From Psychroflexus curvus (GTDB lineage: Bacteria > Bacteroidota > Bacteroidia > Flavobacteriales > Flavobacteriaceae), in contig NZ_JAIQZF010000001.1 of the NCBI RefSeq assembly GCF_020164585.1, positions 372,001 through 436,000 on the forward strand: a stretch of 64,000 nucleotides of DNA, written 5' to 3'. Under the pieces are notes generated by a model. That model did no database searches. It was not told where the DNA came from and worked only from the letters and a program-made list of their open reading frames with translations. Shown one piece after another: positions 1 to 9,603 of this stretch. Numbering within the stretch: the stretch's first letter is position 1; every line of letters begins with the position of its first letter. The position numbers and the translations under genes were made by a program.

Positions 1-839
1 ACAATCAGCCTTTATCTACTACTTTGATCAAGGTAGAAGATTCTTACGAGGCTTTTTCAAAATTACTTGAAGTTTACAATCAAATTAAGCTAGACAAAAA
101 AGGAATAGAAACCCCAAGTTCAATATCAGATTCGGCTAAACTTGGAGAAGAACCTTATATAGGAGCTTTTGCTTACATAGGAGAGAATGTTGTCATAGGT
201 GACAAAGCAAAAATTTATCCAAACGTTTACATAGGAGACAATGTGACTATAGGGGACCATGTCACCATATTTGCGGGAAGTAAAATTTATTCTGAAACAC
301 AAATAGGGAGTCATTGCACATTTCATAGCGGTGTCATTATTGGTGCGGATGGATTTGGATTTTCACCTTCAGATAATGGTGAATACTCAAAAATCCCACA
401 AATAGGAAACGTTATTGTAGAGGATTACGTGGATATTGGTGCCGCTACGACTATAGACAGAGCCACTTTAGGTTCCACTATTATAAGGAAAGGAGTAAAG
501 CTGGACAATCAAATTCAAATAGCTCACAATGTAGAGATAGGCGAACATACTGCAATAGCTGCACAAACGGGTATTGCCGGATCTACCAAAATAGGAAAAA
601 ATTGTCTTATTGGCGGGCAAGTGGGGATAGCTGGACATATCAAAATTGGTGATCGCGTCAAAATTCAAGCTCAAACTGGGGTTGGAAGAAATATTAAAGA
701 TGACGAAGCTATACAAGGTTCTCCAGCGTTTGGATATAGCGATTTCAATAAATCGTATGTTCATTTCCGAAATTTCCCAAAAATTATCAGCCGCATAGAC
801 ACTATTGAAAAACAACTTTCCAAGAATGAAAATCACTAA
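1..839 (+). CDS. lpxD: UDP-3-O-acylglucosamine N-acyltransferase LpxD (5' truncated by window edge)
   Basis: Adds the second hydroxyacyl chain from acyl-ACP to UDP-3-O-acylglucosamine in lipid A synthesis, in the cytoplasm. The frame is open from the first bases (Asn-Gln-Pro-Leu-Ser-Thr-Thr before the TTG at 24), so the real start and about 70 residues of the N-terminal uridine-binding domain lie upstream. What remains is a left-handed beta helix of hexapeptide repeats (I-G-x-x-x-x pattern) with the LpxD signatures [16 protein letters not shown] and [10 protein letters not shown], the last holding the catalytic His. The short helical C-terminus (IDTIEKQL) is typical. Its stop lies inside the start of lpxC (14-base overlap), so the two are probably translationally coupled. 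Confidence 0.95.
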   Translation, partial: NQPLSTTLIKVEDSYEAFSKLLEVYNQIKLDKKGIETPSSISDSAKLGEEPYIGAFAYIGENVVIGDKAKIYPNVYIGDNVTIGDHVTIFAGSKIYSETQIGSHCTFHSGVIIGADGFGFSPSDNGEYSKIPQIGNVIVEDYVDIGAATTIDRATLGSTIIRKGVKLDNQIQIAHNVEIGEHTAIAAQTGIAGSTKIGKNCLIGGQVGIAGHIKIGDRVKIQAQTGVGRNIKDDEAIQGSPAFGYSDFNKSYVHFRNFPKIISRIDTIEKQLSKNENH

Positions 840-2220
840 TCAAACCACCATAAAAAAAGAAGTTACTCTTCAGGGAGTTGGACTTCATACTGGTCAAAAT
901 GTTACCCTTACTTTTAAACCAACACCTACAAACCATGGGCTCGCCTTTAAAAGAACAGACCTGGAAGGGGAACCTGTCATTCCAGCAGATGCTGCTTTAG
1001 TTACCAATACCGATAGAGGAACAAGTCTTGAAAAGAACGGGGTTGTTATTCAAACTTCAGAGCATGTGCTTGCAGCCTGTGTTGGCTTAGGCATCGATAA
1101 TGTACTTTTGGAACTGGATGCTTCAGAACCTCCAATTATGGATGGTTCATCTAAGTTTTTTGTAGAAGCTTTGGAGGAAGCTGGTATAGAAGAACAGGAT
1201 GCTCCCAGAGATGAATTTATTGTCGGGGAAGTCATTTCTTTTAAAGATGAAGAAACTGGATCCGAAATTATTGTTATGCCAGCTGATGAGTATCAGGTGA
1301 CTACAATGGTAGATTTTGGCACAAAAGTATTAGGAACACAGAATGCCTACCTTAATAAAATGAGTGATTTCAAAAAGGAAATTGCTGATTCAAGAACATT
1401 TAGTTTTTTGCATGAGCTGGAAGCTATGCTTGCTAATGGTCTTATAAAAGGTGGCGATCTCAACAATGCCATTGTTTATGTTGATAAAGAACTATCACCT
1501 GAAACAATGGAAAGATTGCAGGAGGCCTTTGGTAAAAATGAAATCTCAGTAAAACCCAACGGAATTTTAGATAACCTTACGCTTCATTATCCAAACGAAG
1601 CTGCTAGACATAAATTATTAGACGTTATTGGAGATTTAGCATTGGTAGGAACACATATTAGAGGTAAAGTTATTGCAAATAAGCCCGGGCATTCCATCAA
1701 CACTCAGTTTGCTAAAAAGCTTGCTAAAATCATTAAACTTGAAAAACGAAATAAGGTTCCTAAGTTTGATATTAACAAGCCTCCACTTTACGATGTGACG
1801 GAAATTATGAATAGACTTCCTCACAGACCACCATTTTTGCTTGTAGATAAAATTTTTGAATTGACAGATAAGTCGGTGATCGGGACAAAAAACGTGACCA
1901 TGAATGAACCTTTTTTTGTAGGTCATTTTCCTGGTAAACCAGTCATGCCTGGTGTGCTTCAGATTGAAGCCATGGCTCAAACCGGAGGTATTTTGGCTTT
2001 AAGCACTGTAGAAGATCCTGAAAACTATTTAACTTACTTTATCAAAATAGATAATGTTAAGTTTAAGCAACAAGTGGTTCCAGGAGATACACTTATCTTT
2101 AAATTGGAGCTTATAACTCCTATTCGCCGTGGAATTTGTCATATGCAAGGTTATGCTTATGCAAATGATAAATTAGCTTGTGAGGCTGAACTCATGGCAC
2201 AAATTGTAAAAACTAAATAA
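826..2220 (+). CDS. lpxC/fabZ: Bifunctional UDP-3-O-acyl-GlcNAc deacetylase / 3-hydroxyacyl-ACP dehydratase (LpxC-FabZ fusion)
   Basis: Fusion of 464 residues. The LpxC part (about 1-305) is the zinc deacetylase committing to lipid A. Zinc ligands are visible as His80 in TSEHVLAA and His262/Asp266 in [10 protein letters not shown]. The FabZ part (about 320-464) dehydrates 3-hydroxyacyl-ACP; it has [13 protein letters not shown] and [20 protein letters not shown] with catalytic His367 and Glu381. The fusion is known from Bacteroidota and places two enzymes competing for hydroxyacyl-ACP on one chain. I chose the ATG at 826 because [17 protein letters not shown] matches the usual LpxC N-terminus; a TTG at 805 in the same frame would add seven residues inside lpxD. 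It ends one base before lpxA. Confidence 0.96.
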   Translation: MKITNQTTIKKEVTLQGVGLHTGQNVTLTFKPTPTNHGLAFKRTDLEGEPVIPADAALVTNTDRGTSLEKNGVVIQTSEHVLAACVGLGIDNVLLELDASEPPIMDGSSKFFVEALEEAGIEEQDAPRDEFIVGEVISFKDEETGSEIIVMPADEYQVTTMVDFGTKVLGTQNAYLNKMSDFKKEIADSRTFSFLHELEAMLANGLIKGGDLNNAIVYVDKELSPETMERLQEAFGKNEISVKPNGILDNLTLHYPNEAARHKLLDVIGDLALVGTHIRGKVIANKPGHSINTQFAKKLAKIIKLEKRNKVPKFDINKPPLYDVTEIMNRLPHRPPFLLVDKIFELTDKSVIGTKNVTMNEPFFVGHFPGKPVMPGVLQIEAMAQTGGILALSTVEDPENYLTYFIKIDNVKFKQQVVPGDTLIFKLELITPIRRGICHMQGYAYANDKLACEAELMAQIVKTK

Positions 2221-2221
2221 T

Positions 2222-3004
2222 ATGAATCAACCTCTAGCATACGTTCACCCAGGTGCAAAAATCGCCAAAAATGTTGTGATAGAACCATTTACAACAATTC
2301 ATAATAATGTTGAAATCGGAGAGGGAACCTGGATTGGTTCCAATGTTACCATAATGGAAGGGGCTCGTATTGGTAAAAACGTAAGCATATTTCCCGGAGC
2401 GGTCATTTCTGCCGTTCCACAAGATAAAAAGTTCGAAGACGAAGATACTATTACCGAAATTGGTGATAATACAACGATAAGAGAATGTGTAACCATCAAC
2501 AGAGGGACTAGCGATAAAATGAAGACCAAAATAGGTAAAAACTGTTGGATCATGGCCTATTGCCACATTGCTCACGATTGCATTGTTGGGGATAATTGTG
2601 TGTTTTCCAACAATAGTACACTCGCAGGTCACATCGTAGTTGGTAATCATGCTGTTCTTGCTGGTATGGCTGCTGTACAACAGTTTTGTAGTATTGGTCG
2701 TCACGCCTTTATTACTGGCGGATCTCTGGTAAGAAAAGACGTTCCCCCATTTGTAAAAGCGGGTAGAGAACCTTTATCCTATGTTGGTATAAATTCAGTG
2801 GGATTGAGAAGAAGAGGTTTCGATACCGATAAAATAAGAGAGATTCAGAATATCTATAGAATTCTTTATCAAAAAAATTACAATAATAGTCAGGCAGTTT
2901 CCATTATTGAAGCTGAAATGGAGGCCACTTCAGAACGAGACGAAATACTTCAGTTTATAAAAGATTCTCAGAGAGGAATCATGAAAGGATATTTTTCAAA
3001 CTAA
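2222..3004 (+). CDS. lpxA: Acyl-ACP--UDP-N-acetylglucosamine O-acyltransferase LpxA
   Basis: First lipid A enzyme: transfers a 3-hydroxyacyl group from ACP to the 3-OH of UDP-GlcNAc. The 260 residues match the family (about 255-265). The N-terminal two thirds are hexapeptide repeats of the left-handed beta helix. The catalytic His lies in IMAYCHIAHDCIVGDN (about residue 120). The C-terminal helical domain contains GLRRRGFD, common to LpxA. Starts one base after lpxC-fabZ and is followed six bases later by efp, so it belongs to the same transcription unit. Confidence 0.96.
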   Translation: MNQPLAYVHPGAKIAKNVVIEPFTTIHNNVEIGEGTWIGSNVTIMEGARIGKNVSIFPGAVISAVPQDKKFEDEDTITEIGDNTTIRECVTINRGTSDKMKTKIGKNCWIMAYCHIAHDCIVGDNCVFSNNSTLAGHIVVGNHAVLAGMAAVQQFCSIGRHAFITGGSLVRKDVPPFVKAGREPLSYVGINSVGLRRRGFDTDKIREIQNIYRILYQKNYNNSQAVSIIEAEMEATSERDEILQFIKDSQRGIMKGYFSN

Positions 3005-3010
3005 AAAATT

Positions 3011-3577
3011 ATGGCAACAACAAGCGACATTAGAAATGGATTGTGCATAAGATACAATCATGATATATTTAAAGTAACTGAGTTTTTACACGTGAAACCC
3101 GGTAAAGGACCGGCTTTTGTGAGAACAAAACTAAAAAGTGTAACCACTGGTAAAGTGATAGACAACACCTTTTCGGCAGGTCACAAAATTGATGAAGTAA
3201 GAGTCGAAACTCACAAATATCAGTTTTTATACCAGGAAGGAGAATTTTATCACTTCATGCATGTAGAAGACTTCACACAAATCCGACTTCTTGAAGCTGC
3301 TTTGGACATGCCTAATTTATTAAAAGAAGGTGAAGTGGTTACTATTTTAATCAATACAGAAGACAATCTGCCATTGTCAGTAGACATGCCTCCTCACGTG
3401 GTTTTGGAAGTGACTCAAACTGAACCTGGCCTTAAAGGAAATACCGCTACCAATGCAACAAAACCTGCTACACTCGAAACCGGCGCAGAAGTCAATGTTC
3501 CTTTATTTATCAATGAAGGGGATAAAGTAAAGGTTGAAACAGAAAAAGGGACTTACAAGGAGCGAATCAAAGAATAA
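3011..3577 (+). CDS. efp: Translation elongation factor P
   Basis: Relieves ribosome stalling at consecutive prolines. The 188 residues cover the three EF-P domains: the KOW-like N-domain with tip loop VKPGKGPAF (Lys32 is the position modified in many bacteria), then two OB folds ending near GDKVKVETEKGTYKERI. Lies six bases after lpxA and eleven before the second lpxD-like gene. An efp inside a lipid A operon is a recurring flavobacterial arrangement; the reason is not evident from sequence. No modification enzyme (EpmA or EarP) is seen nearby. Confidence 0.95.
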   Translation: MATTSDIRNGLCIRYNHDIFKVTEFLHVKPGKGPAFVRTKLKSVTTGKVIDNTFSAGHKIDEVRVETHKYQFLYQEGEFYHFMHVEDFTQIRLLEAALDMPNLLKEGEVVTILINTEDNLPLSVDMPPHVVLEVTQTEPGLKGNTATNATKPATLETGAEVNVPLFINEGDKVKVETEKGTYKERIKE

Positions 3578-3587
3578 GTTAAGTTAA

Positions 3588-4523
3588 ATGAAGTTTCCAC
3601 AACCACAAAGTCTCAAACAGATTTCTCGGCTCATCAATACTGAATTTGTAGGTCAACCAGATTTTGAAATTTTAGGAATCAATGAAATTCATGTCGTAGA
3701 ACACGGTGATATTGTATTTGTAGATCATCCTAAATATTATGATAAAGCTTTAGAGTCGAAGGCTAGTGTGGTACTCATTAATAAAAAAGTGGATTGCCCT
3801 GAAGGAAAAGCACTTTTGATTTCAAAGGATCCCTTCACCGATTTTAATAAGATTACCGCTCATTTCTCTCCTTTTGAACCTGCTAGTCAGCCCATATCAA
3901 CTTCAGCAAAAATTGGAGAACATACAATTATCCAACCCAATGTTTTTATTGGAAATCATGTAAAAATTGGAGATAACTGTATCATTCACAGCAATGTTTC
4001 TATTTATGATGGTGTAGAAATTGGTGACAATGTTCAAATCCATTCAGGAACTGTTCTTGGTGCAGATGCGTTTTATTATAAAAACCGTCCTGCACAACAT
4101 GATAAACTTCTTTCTGGCGGTAGCATTAAAATTGGAAATGACGTAGAAATCGGTGCGCTTTGTACTATAGATAAGGGTGTGTCAGGTGTCACTACCATAG
4201 GAGAAGGTACCAAAATTGATAACCATGTTCAGGTTGGTCACGATACGGTGATTGGAAAAAAATGTCTTATCGCCTCACAAACCGGTATTGCCGGCTGTGT
4301 AGTAATTAAAGACGAAGTGACAATTTGGGGGCAGGTTGGTATTGCAAGTGGACTGACCATTGAAAAAGGAGTTATTATTTATGCTCAATCAGGGATTAGC
4401 AAGAATTTAAAACCCAATACCACTTATTTTGGAACGCCGGCAGATGACATCAAAAAGAAATACAGGGAACTGGCCTACATAAATCGAATACCAGAAATCA
4501 TCAAAAAATTAAAAAATTTATGA
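3588..4523 (+). CDS. Second LpxD-family N-acyltransferase (paralogue)
   Basis: A 311-residue protein with a UDP-binding N-domain (about 1-100) and a hexapeptide-repeat helix like LpxD. It keeps the active-site His (KIDNHVQVGHDTVIG). It differs from the LpxD at 1-839 at two signatures: GADAFYYKNR replaces GADGFGF, and CTIDKGVSG replaces TTIDRATLG. These lie near the acyl and sugar sites in LpxD, so a different acyl chain or nucleotide sugar is possible (inference). Ends with ATGA overlapping the next start. It may be a true second LpxD acting in lipid A, or an acyltransferase for another surface sugar. Confidence 0.85.
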   Translation: MKFPQPQSLKQISRLINTEFVGQPDFEILGINEIHVVEHGDIVFVDHPKYYDKALESKASVVLINKKVDCPEGKALLISKDPFTDFNKITAHFSPFEPASQPISTSAKIGEHTIIQPNVFIGNHVKIGDNCIIHSNVSIYDGVEIGDNVQIHSGTVLGADAFYYKNRPAQHDKLLSGGSIKIGNDVEIGALCTIDKGVSGVTTIGEGTKIDNHVQVGHDTVIGKKCLIASQTGIAGCVVIKDEVTIWGQVGIASGLTIEKGVIIYAQSGISKNLKPNTTYFGTPADDIKKKYRELAYINRIPEIIKKLKNL

Positions 4524-4930
4524 GTAAAAGTAATAAAGAATTGGTCAAAAATTTTTTTACTTCAAAATATTATAAAAATTCAACTGAATTTGAAAAATAT
4601 ATACATCCAGACCTCAAGATAGACTGGAGTAGCAGCAAGGGTTTTTTTCAATTTGACTATGATAAATTCAAGTCAATGTCTCAGGAAATGGGTAAATCGT
4701 TTGAAAACATGTCACCAGAATTTTCTCATCTTATAGAAGAGGATAATAAGGTTTGCGCACGATTTACTTACAACGTTGAAACCATGGAATCTCAAGATTT
4801 GATCGGTTTAGCAGATTTTTTTAGCATTTGGGAGATAAAAAACAATCAACTTTTTAAAGGTCATATTATGTCTCAACCTATTGACGATGGCTTGGATGGC
4901 ATTTTATCCTTTATTAATGACCACAATTAG
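4520..4930 (+). CDS. NTF2-like (SnoaL-type) small protein of unknown function
   Basis: A 136-residue soluble protein with no signal peptide. The pattern of an N-terminal helix (NKELVKNFFTSKYY), IHPDLKIDWSSSKG, then curved strands (NKVCARFTYNVET, FFSIWEIKNNQLFKGHIMSQP) fits the NTF2-like cone fold, as in SnoaL and ketosteroid-isomerase-like proteins. No catalytic residues can be named. It overlaps the lpxD paralogue by four bases (ATGA), so it is the last gene of the lipid A operon and probably co-translated with it. Function unknown. Confidence 0.75.
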   Translation: MSKSNKELVKNFFTSKYYKNSTEFEKYIHPDLKIDWSSSKGFFQFDYDKFKSMSQEMGKSFENMSPEFSHLIEEDNKVCARFTYNVETMESQDLIGLADFFSIWEIKNNQLFKGHIMSQPIDDGLDGILSFINDHN

Positions 4931-4973
4931 ACAATTAAATACTTAATTATTTTTAAGGCTCGTCTTAAAAAAT

Positions 4974-4981
4974 TACTTTTG
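4974..4981 (+). promoter_or_regulatory. Candidate -7 box (TACTTTTG) for sucD
   Basis: Matches the Bacteroidota sigma-factor -7 consensus TAnnTTTG, 23 bases before the sucD ATG. No convincing TTTG -33 element is seen at the usual distance. Confidence 0.4.
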
Positions 4982-5004
4982 TTCAACATAAATTAAACAA
5001 ACTT

Positions 5005-5880
5005 ATGAGCGTTTTAGTCAATAAAAATTCAAAAATAATTGTTCAGGGATTTACAGGGAGCGAGGGTTCTTTCCACGCTGAACAAATGATAGATTACGGA
5101 ACTAATATCGTTGGTGGTGTTACTCCAGGAAAAGGAGGGACTAAACATCTCGGTAAGCCGGTTTTCAATACAGTTTCTGATGCTGTAGAAAAGGTAGGTG
5201 CGGATACAACTATCATTTTTGTACCACCTGCTTTTGCTGCAGACGCCATCATGGAAGCTGCAGACGCCGGCATCAAAGTAATCATAACCATTACTGAAGG
5301 TATTCCTGTTAAAGACATGATTAAGGCTTCAAACTACATTAAAAGAAAAGACTGTAGATTAATTGGCCCTAACTGTCCTGGTGTGATTACTCCAGATGAA
5401 GCTAAAGTTGGTATTATGCCAGGTTTTGTTTTCAAAAAAGGAACGGTTGGTATTGTCTCTAAATCTGGAACATTGACTTATGAAGCTGCAGACCAGGTGG
5501 TGAAAGAAGGTTTTGGAATTACAACAGCTATCGGAATAGGAGGAGATCCTATTATTGGAACTACGACTAAAGATGCCGTAGAAATGCTTGTTGGAGATCC
5601 AGATACGGAATGTGTAGTGATGATAGGAGAAATTGGTGGACAGCTAGAAGCTGAAGCTGCTAAGTGGTATAAAGAAAGCGGAAGTAAAAAACCTGTCATT
5701 GGTTTTATCGCTGGTGAAACAGCTCCTGCTGGAAGAACAATGGGACATGCTGGTGCTATTGTAGGCGGAAGTGAAGATACCGCTCAGGCAAAGAAAAAAA
5801 TCTTAAAAGATTCTGGAATTCACGTAGTGGATTCTCCTGCTGAAATTGGTAAAAAAGTAGCAGAAGTTTTATCTAAATAA
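5005..5880 (+). CDS. sucD: Succinate--CoA ligase [ADP-forming], alpha subunit
   Basis: TCA-cycle enzyme: interconverts succinyl-CoA and succinate with nucleoside triphosphate formation, together with SucB/SucC (not in this window). The 291 residues match the family. A CoA-binding Rossmann domain ([16 protein letters not shown]) comes first, then [12 protein letters not shown], then the ligase domain with the phospho-histidine His248 in [10 protein letters not shown]. Has its own candidate promoter and a strong terminator directly after, so it looks monocistronic. Confidence 0.96.
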   Translation: MSVLVNKNSKIIVQGFTGSEGSFHAEQMIDYGTNIVGGVTPGKGGTKHLGKPVFNTVSDAVEKVGADTTIIFVPPAFAADAIMEAADAGIKVIITITEGIPVKDMIKASNYIKRKDCRLIGPNCPGVITPDEAKVGIMPGFVFKKGTVGIVSKSGTLTYEAADQVVKEGFGITTAIGIGGDPIIGTTTKDAVEMLVGDPDTECVVMIGEIGGQLEAEAAKWYKESGSKKPVIGFIAGETAPAGRTMGHAGAIVGGSEDTAQAKKKILKDSGIHVVDSPAEIGKKVAEVLSK

Positions 5881-5891
5881 TACTAGTATAC

Positions 5892-5926
5892 AAAAGCCTT
5901 TGTTTATAAAACAAGGGCTTTTTTTA
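5892..5926 (+). terminator. Rho-independent terminator of sucD
   Basis: AAAAGCCTTTGTTT pairs with the near-complementary AACAAGGGCTTTTTT after an ATAA loop, followed by a T run. Begins 12 bases after the sucD stop. Confidence 0.8.
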
Positions 5927-5945
5927 TATTTAAACTTAAAGCTTT

Positions 5946-6692
5946 ATGAAATTACTCGACTCGAAAAATGTAATTATCACTGGCGGTAGCCGTGGAATTG
6001 GTAAAGGAATTGCAGAAGTTTTTGCAAAACACGGCGCCAATGTAGCCTTTACCTATAACTCGTCTGAAAGCTCTGCTCAGGAACTAGAGGACCACCTTAA
6101 AACATTTGGCGTTAATGCAAAAGCCTACCAGTCTGATGCTTCAGATTTTGACCAGGCTCAAAAACTAGCAGATGACATCATCAAAGACTTTGGAAGCATA
6201 GATGTGTTGATCAACAATGCAGGAATAACCAAGGATAATTTGTTGATGAGAATGAGTGAAGATGATTTTGATAAAGTGATCAAAGTAAACTTAAACTCTG
6301 TTTTCAACCTGACTAAAGCTGTTTTAAGACCCATGTTAAAGCAAAGACACGGGAGCATTATCAACATAAGTTCTGTTGTTGGCATTAAAGGAAACGCTGG
6401 TCAGGCCAATTATTCTGCTTCCAAAGCCGGTATTATTGGATTCTCTAAATCTGTAGCTTTAGAATTGGGTTCCAGAAATATCAGGTCCAACGTAGTGGCT
6501 CCAGGTTTTATAGAAACTGAAATGACAGAAAAGCTTGATGAAAAGACCGTAGAAGGTTGGCGACAAGCTATTCCGTTAAAACGGGGAGGACAGCCCGAGG
6601 ATATTGCCAATGCCTGCGTTTTCCTCGCCAGTGACATGAGTTCTTACATTACAGGACAAACCTTAAGCGTAGATGGTGGCATGTTAACCTAA
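5946..6692 (+). CDS. fabG: 3-oxoacyl-ACP reductase FabG-type SDR
   Basis: Short-chain dehydrogenase of 248 residues, the usual FabG length. Cofactor motif GGSRGIGKGIA near the N-terminus, NNAG at about 90, and catalytic Ser143, Tyr156 and Lys160 in the ANYSASKAG region. The C-terminus SSYITGQTLSVDGGMLT is very FabG-like. Probable role: NADPH-dependent reduction of 3-oxoacyl-ACP in fatty acid elongation. Not next to other fab genes, so a more specific SDR reaction cannot be excluded. The VWA gene starts six bases later. Confidence 0.85.
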   Translation: MKLLDSKNVIITGGSRGIGKGIAEVFAKHGANVAFTYNSSESSAQELEDHLKTFGVNAKAYQSDASDFDQAQKLADDIIKDFGSIDVLINNAGITKDNLLMRMSEDDFDKVIKVNLNSVFNLTKAVLRPMLKQRHGSIINISSVVGIKGNAGQANYSASKAGIIGFSKSVALELGSRNIRSNVVAPGFIETEMTEKLDEKTVEGWRQAIPLKRGGQPEDIANACVFLASDMSSYITGQTLSVDGGMLT

Positions 6693-6698
6693 CCAATA

Positions 6699-8714
6699 AT
6701 GATGACAAGTCAACTTTTGCTCTTGCTTTTACTAAATTTTGCATGTGCATTGGGTTTGACATTGATTTTATATCGAACTATACTTAAAGACAAAACCCAA
6801 AGAGTCCTCGCACTTTTTAGAGTTTTGTCTTTTTTTTTGCTGGGAATTTTGCTCATCAATCCTAAAATTGATGCAACCAGCTACAGTCTTAAAAAACCAA
6901 AACTAGTGCTGGCTATTGATAATTCTGAATCTATAGGAAAACTATCCAAGTCTTCGAAATTGAATCAATTTGTGAATCAGCTTCGGGATGATGACGAACT
7001 AAACGAGAGTTACGATGTGGACTACATAAGTTTTGGTTCCCGCTTAACTACACTTGCAGACAGCCTAACTTTTTCTGAAACTTCCACCGATATCTCTAAA
7101 GCTATTGATTATGCCAATACATTCGGTGATTCCAAAACTTCTTTTGTGTTGATGACGGATGGCAATCAAACTTTGGGTGAGGATTATAATTTCAAGTCTT
7201 TTAATTCTAATCTTTCGGCAAAGGTTTTGATCTTAGGTGACACAACAAGCTTTCAGGACACAAAAATTGACTTAATCAACGTCAATAACTATTCTTACTT
7301 TAAAAACAAATTCCCTGTTGAAGTTTTCGTAAGTCAAAATACATCTGCATCGACATCACAAAGGTTGAAAATTAGTCAGGATGATAAGGTTTTAGCTTCT
7401 AAAACTATCGAAATTCCCTCTAAAGGTACAGTGAGAACTGAATTTCTTCTTATTGCTGAACCTGTTGGGATGAAGGTTTTTAAAGTGGAATTAGAACCAC
7501 TTTCAGAGGAAAAAAACAGAATCAATAATCAGAAAACAGTTTCAGTTGATGTTATAGATTCAAGATCTAAAATACTTTTGATTTCAGATCTGATCCATCC
7601 GGATATCGGTTTTTTCAATAGAGTACTAGAGTCCAATAAAGACCTGGAATTTGACTATAAGTCTACAGATGACATTAGTAAGCTTTCAGAATATGATTTG
7701 CTTATTTTCTATCAGCCTCAGGCCTCATTTCAGGATTTAATTAAACAAGCTAAGGATAAATCAATAAATTATTTTATAATCGGGGGCTCACACACTAACT
7801 ATGGTTTATTGAACAACTTGAATCTTGGGTTTCAAAAAGAGTTGATTTCGGCAACCGAGGAGTACACAACAGCATTGAATCCAGATTTTAGTTTATTTCT
7901 GGTTTCTGCTTTAAGCTTTAATAACTATCCACCAATTAAAGATAAATTCGGTGATGTGGAGTTGAATAAAAACTATTCAATTTTATTGAGGAAAGAATTG
8001 AATGGGGTTGATGTGGGATCTCCGTTATGGATGTTTAGAACAGAAAACAACGTCAAACAATCTGTATTGTTTGGAGAGAATTTTTGGAGGTGGAGAGCAA
8101 AGCATTTTGTGGATAAGTCTTCGTTTATCAAATTTGATCAGAATTTTCAGAAAATCATTCAGTTTTTATCTCAGTCAAAATCAAAAAACACCCTCATAGT
8201 TGAAGTTGAACCTGTTATAAATTCAGGAGATAATCAATTTTTGAATGTGAGGTATTACAATGTTAATTTTGAAAGTGATACGCGTTTTGATTTTGATATA
8301 AAACTGGAAAATATCATTTCAGGCGATGTTAAAACGTTTAGAATATTAAAAGGAGAGGAGGAATATACTTTTGACTTGTCTAAGCTAGAATCAGGAGAAT
8401 ATGCCTACAAAATCAAAAGTTCAGAAGTCGACCTGACAAAAGAAGGCCGGTTTCAGATTTTAGACCATTCAGGTGAGCTGCAGTTTGAAAATGCTGACAA
8501 CAAAAGTCTTCAGAAACTTGTATCTAAGGAAAACATATACATCTTTTCTAATCGAACTGAATTAATTTCAAAACTAAAGGCAGATAAGCCTAAAGCAATT
8601 CAAAAATCTATCAAAAAATCACAGAGTTTAATCGATTTTGAATGGCTTATTCTTTTATTAGCCTTAACTTTGAGTTCAGAATGGCTTTTTAGAAAATATA
8701 AAGGCCTAATTTAA
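6699..8714 (+). CDS. Membrane-anchored VWA-domain protein
   Basis: A 671-residue protein. Two N-terminal hydrophobic segments (about 3-25 and 38-56) are followed by a von Willebrand factor A-like domain with the MIDAS signature DNSES (about residue 76) and a TDGNQT strand. A long beta-rich central region follows, and a final transmembrane segment (WLILLLALTLSSEWLF) lies just before a short basic tail. The layout resembles BatA/BatB-like proteins of Bacteroidota, but there is no MoxR ATPase beside it. Function unknown; an envelope protein acting outside the cytoplasmic membrane is likely. ATG codons at 6699 and 6702 are both possible. Lies between fabG and an SPFH gene with very short gaps. 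Confidence 0.75.
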   Translation: MMTSQLLLLLLLNFACALGLTLILYRTILKDKTQRVLALFRVLSFFLLGILLINPKIDATSYSLKKPKLVLAIDNSESIGKLSKSSKLNQFVNQLRDDDELNESYDVDYISFGSRLTTLADSLTFSETSTDISKAIDYANTFGDSKTSFVLMTDGNQTLGEDYNFKSFNSNLSAKVLILGDTTSFQDTKIDLINVNNYSYFKNKFPVEVFVSQNTSASTSQRLKISQDDKVLASKTIEIPSKGTVRTEFLLIAEPVGMKVFKVELEPLSEEKNRINNQKTVSVDVIDSRSKILLISDLIHPDIGFFNRVLESNKDLEFDYKSTDDISKLSEYDLLIFYQPQASFQDLIKQAKDKSINYFIIGGSHTNYGLLNNLNLGFQKELISATEEYTTALNPDFSLFLVSALSFNNYPPIKDKFGDVELNKNYSILLRKELNGVDVGSPLWMFRTENNVKQSVLFGENFWRWRAKHFVDKSSFIKFDQNFQKIIQFLSQSKSKNTLIVEVEPVINSGDNQFLNVRYYNVNFESDTRFDFDIKLENIISGDVKTFRILKGEEEYTFDLSKLESGEYAYKIKSSEVDLTKEGRFQILDHSGELQFENADNKSLQKLVSKENIYIFSNRTELISKLKADKPKAIQKSIKKSQSLIDFEWLILLLALTLSSEWLFRKYKGLI

Positions 8715-8725
8715 ATTTTATTATT

Positions 8726-9541
8726 ATGGAAAGATTACCTAAAGCGATAGTACCCATTATAATTGTTGTTGTTATTGCTATTATTTTTATTGCCAACTCT
8801 ACTGTAAACATCAATTCTGGTGAGGCTGGTGTTTTGTTTAAGCGATTTGGTGGAGGTGTTGTTACCGATGAAGCACCTATGGAAGAAGGTTTTCATATTG
8901 TAGCCCCTTGGAATACAGTGTTTATTTACGAAGTAAGACAACAAACAATTGATGAATCTATGCAGGTTCTGTCTTCAAACGGATTGGACATTAAACTGGA
9001 TGCAACAATTTGGTTTGAACCAACTTATGATCAGTTAGGACTATTGCACAAAGAAAGGGGAGATAAGTATATTTCGCGTTTAATTCAACCAGCGGTAAGA
9101 TCTGCAACAAGAACAGTTGTAGGGCGTTACAAACCAGAAGAATTATACGCACAAAAAAGAGAGTCTATTCAGAATGAAATGTATGATGAAACTCAGCAAT
9201 TGTTGAAAAATCAGTACGTCCAGGTGAATAGAATTCTAGTAAGAGATGTATCTCTTCCTCCCACGATTAAACAAGCTATTGAACGAAAATTGAAGCAAGA
9301 GCAGGAATCTTTGGAGTATGAATTTCGTTTAGAAAAAGCTACCAAAGAGAAGCGTCGTGTAGAGATTGAGGCTGAAGGTAAAGCAAGAGCAAACGAAATT
9401 CTGAATTCATCCTTAACTGACAAAGTTTTGAGAGAAAAAGGAATCCAAGCTACTATCGAGTTGTCAAAATCTGATAATTCAAAAGTAATTGTTATCGGTT
9501 CTGGGAAAGATGGAATGCCTATCATATTAGGTAATAACTAA
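8726..9541 (+). CDS. SPFH/prohibitin-family membrane protein
   Basis: A 271-residue protein: one N-terminal transmembrane helix (IVPIIIVVVIAIIFIANS), then an SPFH domain with NINSGEAGVLFKRFGGG and GFHIVAPWN, then a charged coiled coil (about 195-235, rich in KEKRRVEIEAEGKA). This is the prohibitin subgroup, which forms large ring assemblies on the membrane and often modulates FtsH-type proteases. The gene starts 11 bases after the VWA gene and is the last before the histidine leader region, so the VWA and SPFH proteins are probably co-expressed. Confidence 0.88.
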   Translation: MERLPKAIVPIIIVVVIAIIFIANSTVNINSGEAGVLFKRFGGGVVTDEAPMEEGFHIVAPWNTVFIYEVRQQTIDESMQVLSSNGLDIKLDATIWFEPTYDQLGLLHKERGDKYISRLIQPAVRSATRTVVGRYKPEELYAQKRESIQNEMYDETQQLLKNQYVQVNRILVRDVSLPPTIKQAIERKLKQEQESLEYEFRLEKATKEKRRVEIEAEGKARANEILNSSLTDKVLREKGIQATIELSKSDNSKVIVIGSGKDGMPIILGNN

Positions 9542-9588
9542 TTTTTTCTTAAAAACTTAAAAGCATTTTAAAAATAAAGTTTTTAGTT

Positions 9589-9596
9589 TAAATTTG
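9589..9596 (+). promoter_or_regulatory. Candidate -7 box (TAAATTTG) of the histidine operon
   Basis: Perfect TAnnTTTG match placed seven bases before the leader-peptide ATG at 9604. Transcription would then start almost at that ATG, giving a leaderless or nearly leaderless leader-peptide mRNA. No clear -33 element. Confidence 0.55.
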
Positions 9597-9603
9597 CATT
9601 GTA

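Noticed and set aside
468-836. Minus-strand ORF of 122 codons
   Set aside because: Shadow of lpxD on the opposite strand; no known motif.
1636-1980. Minus-strand ORF of 114 codons
   Set aside because: Shadow of the lpxC-fabZ fusion.
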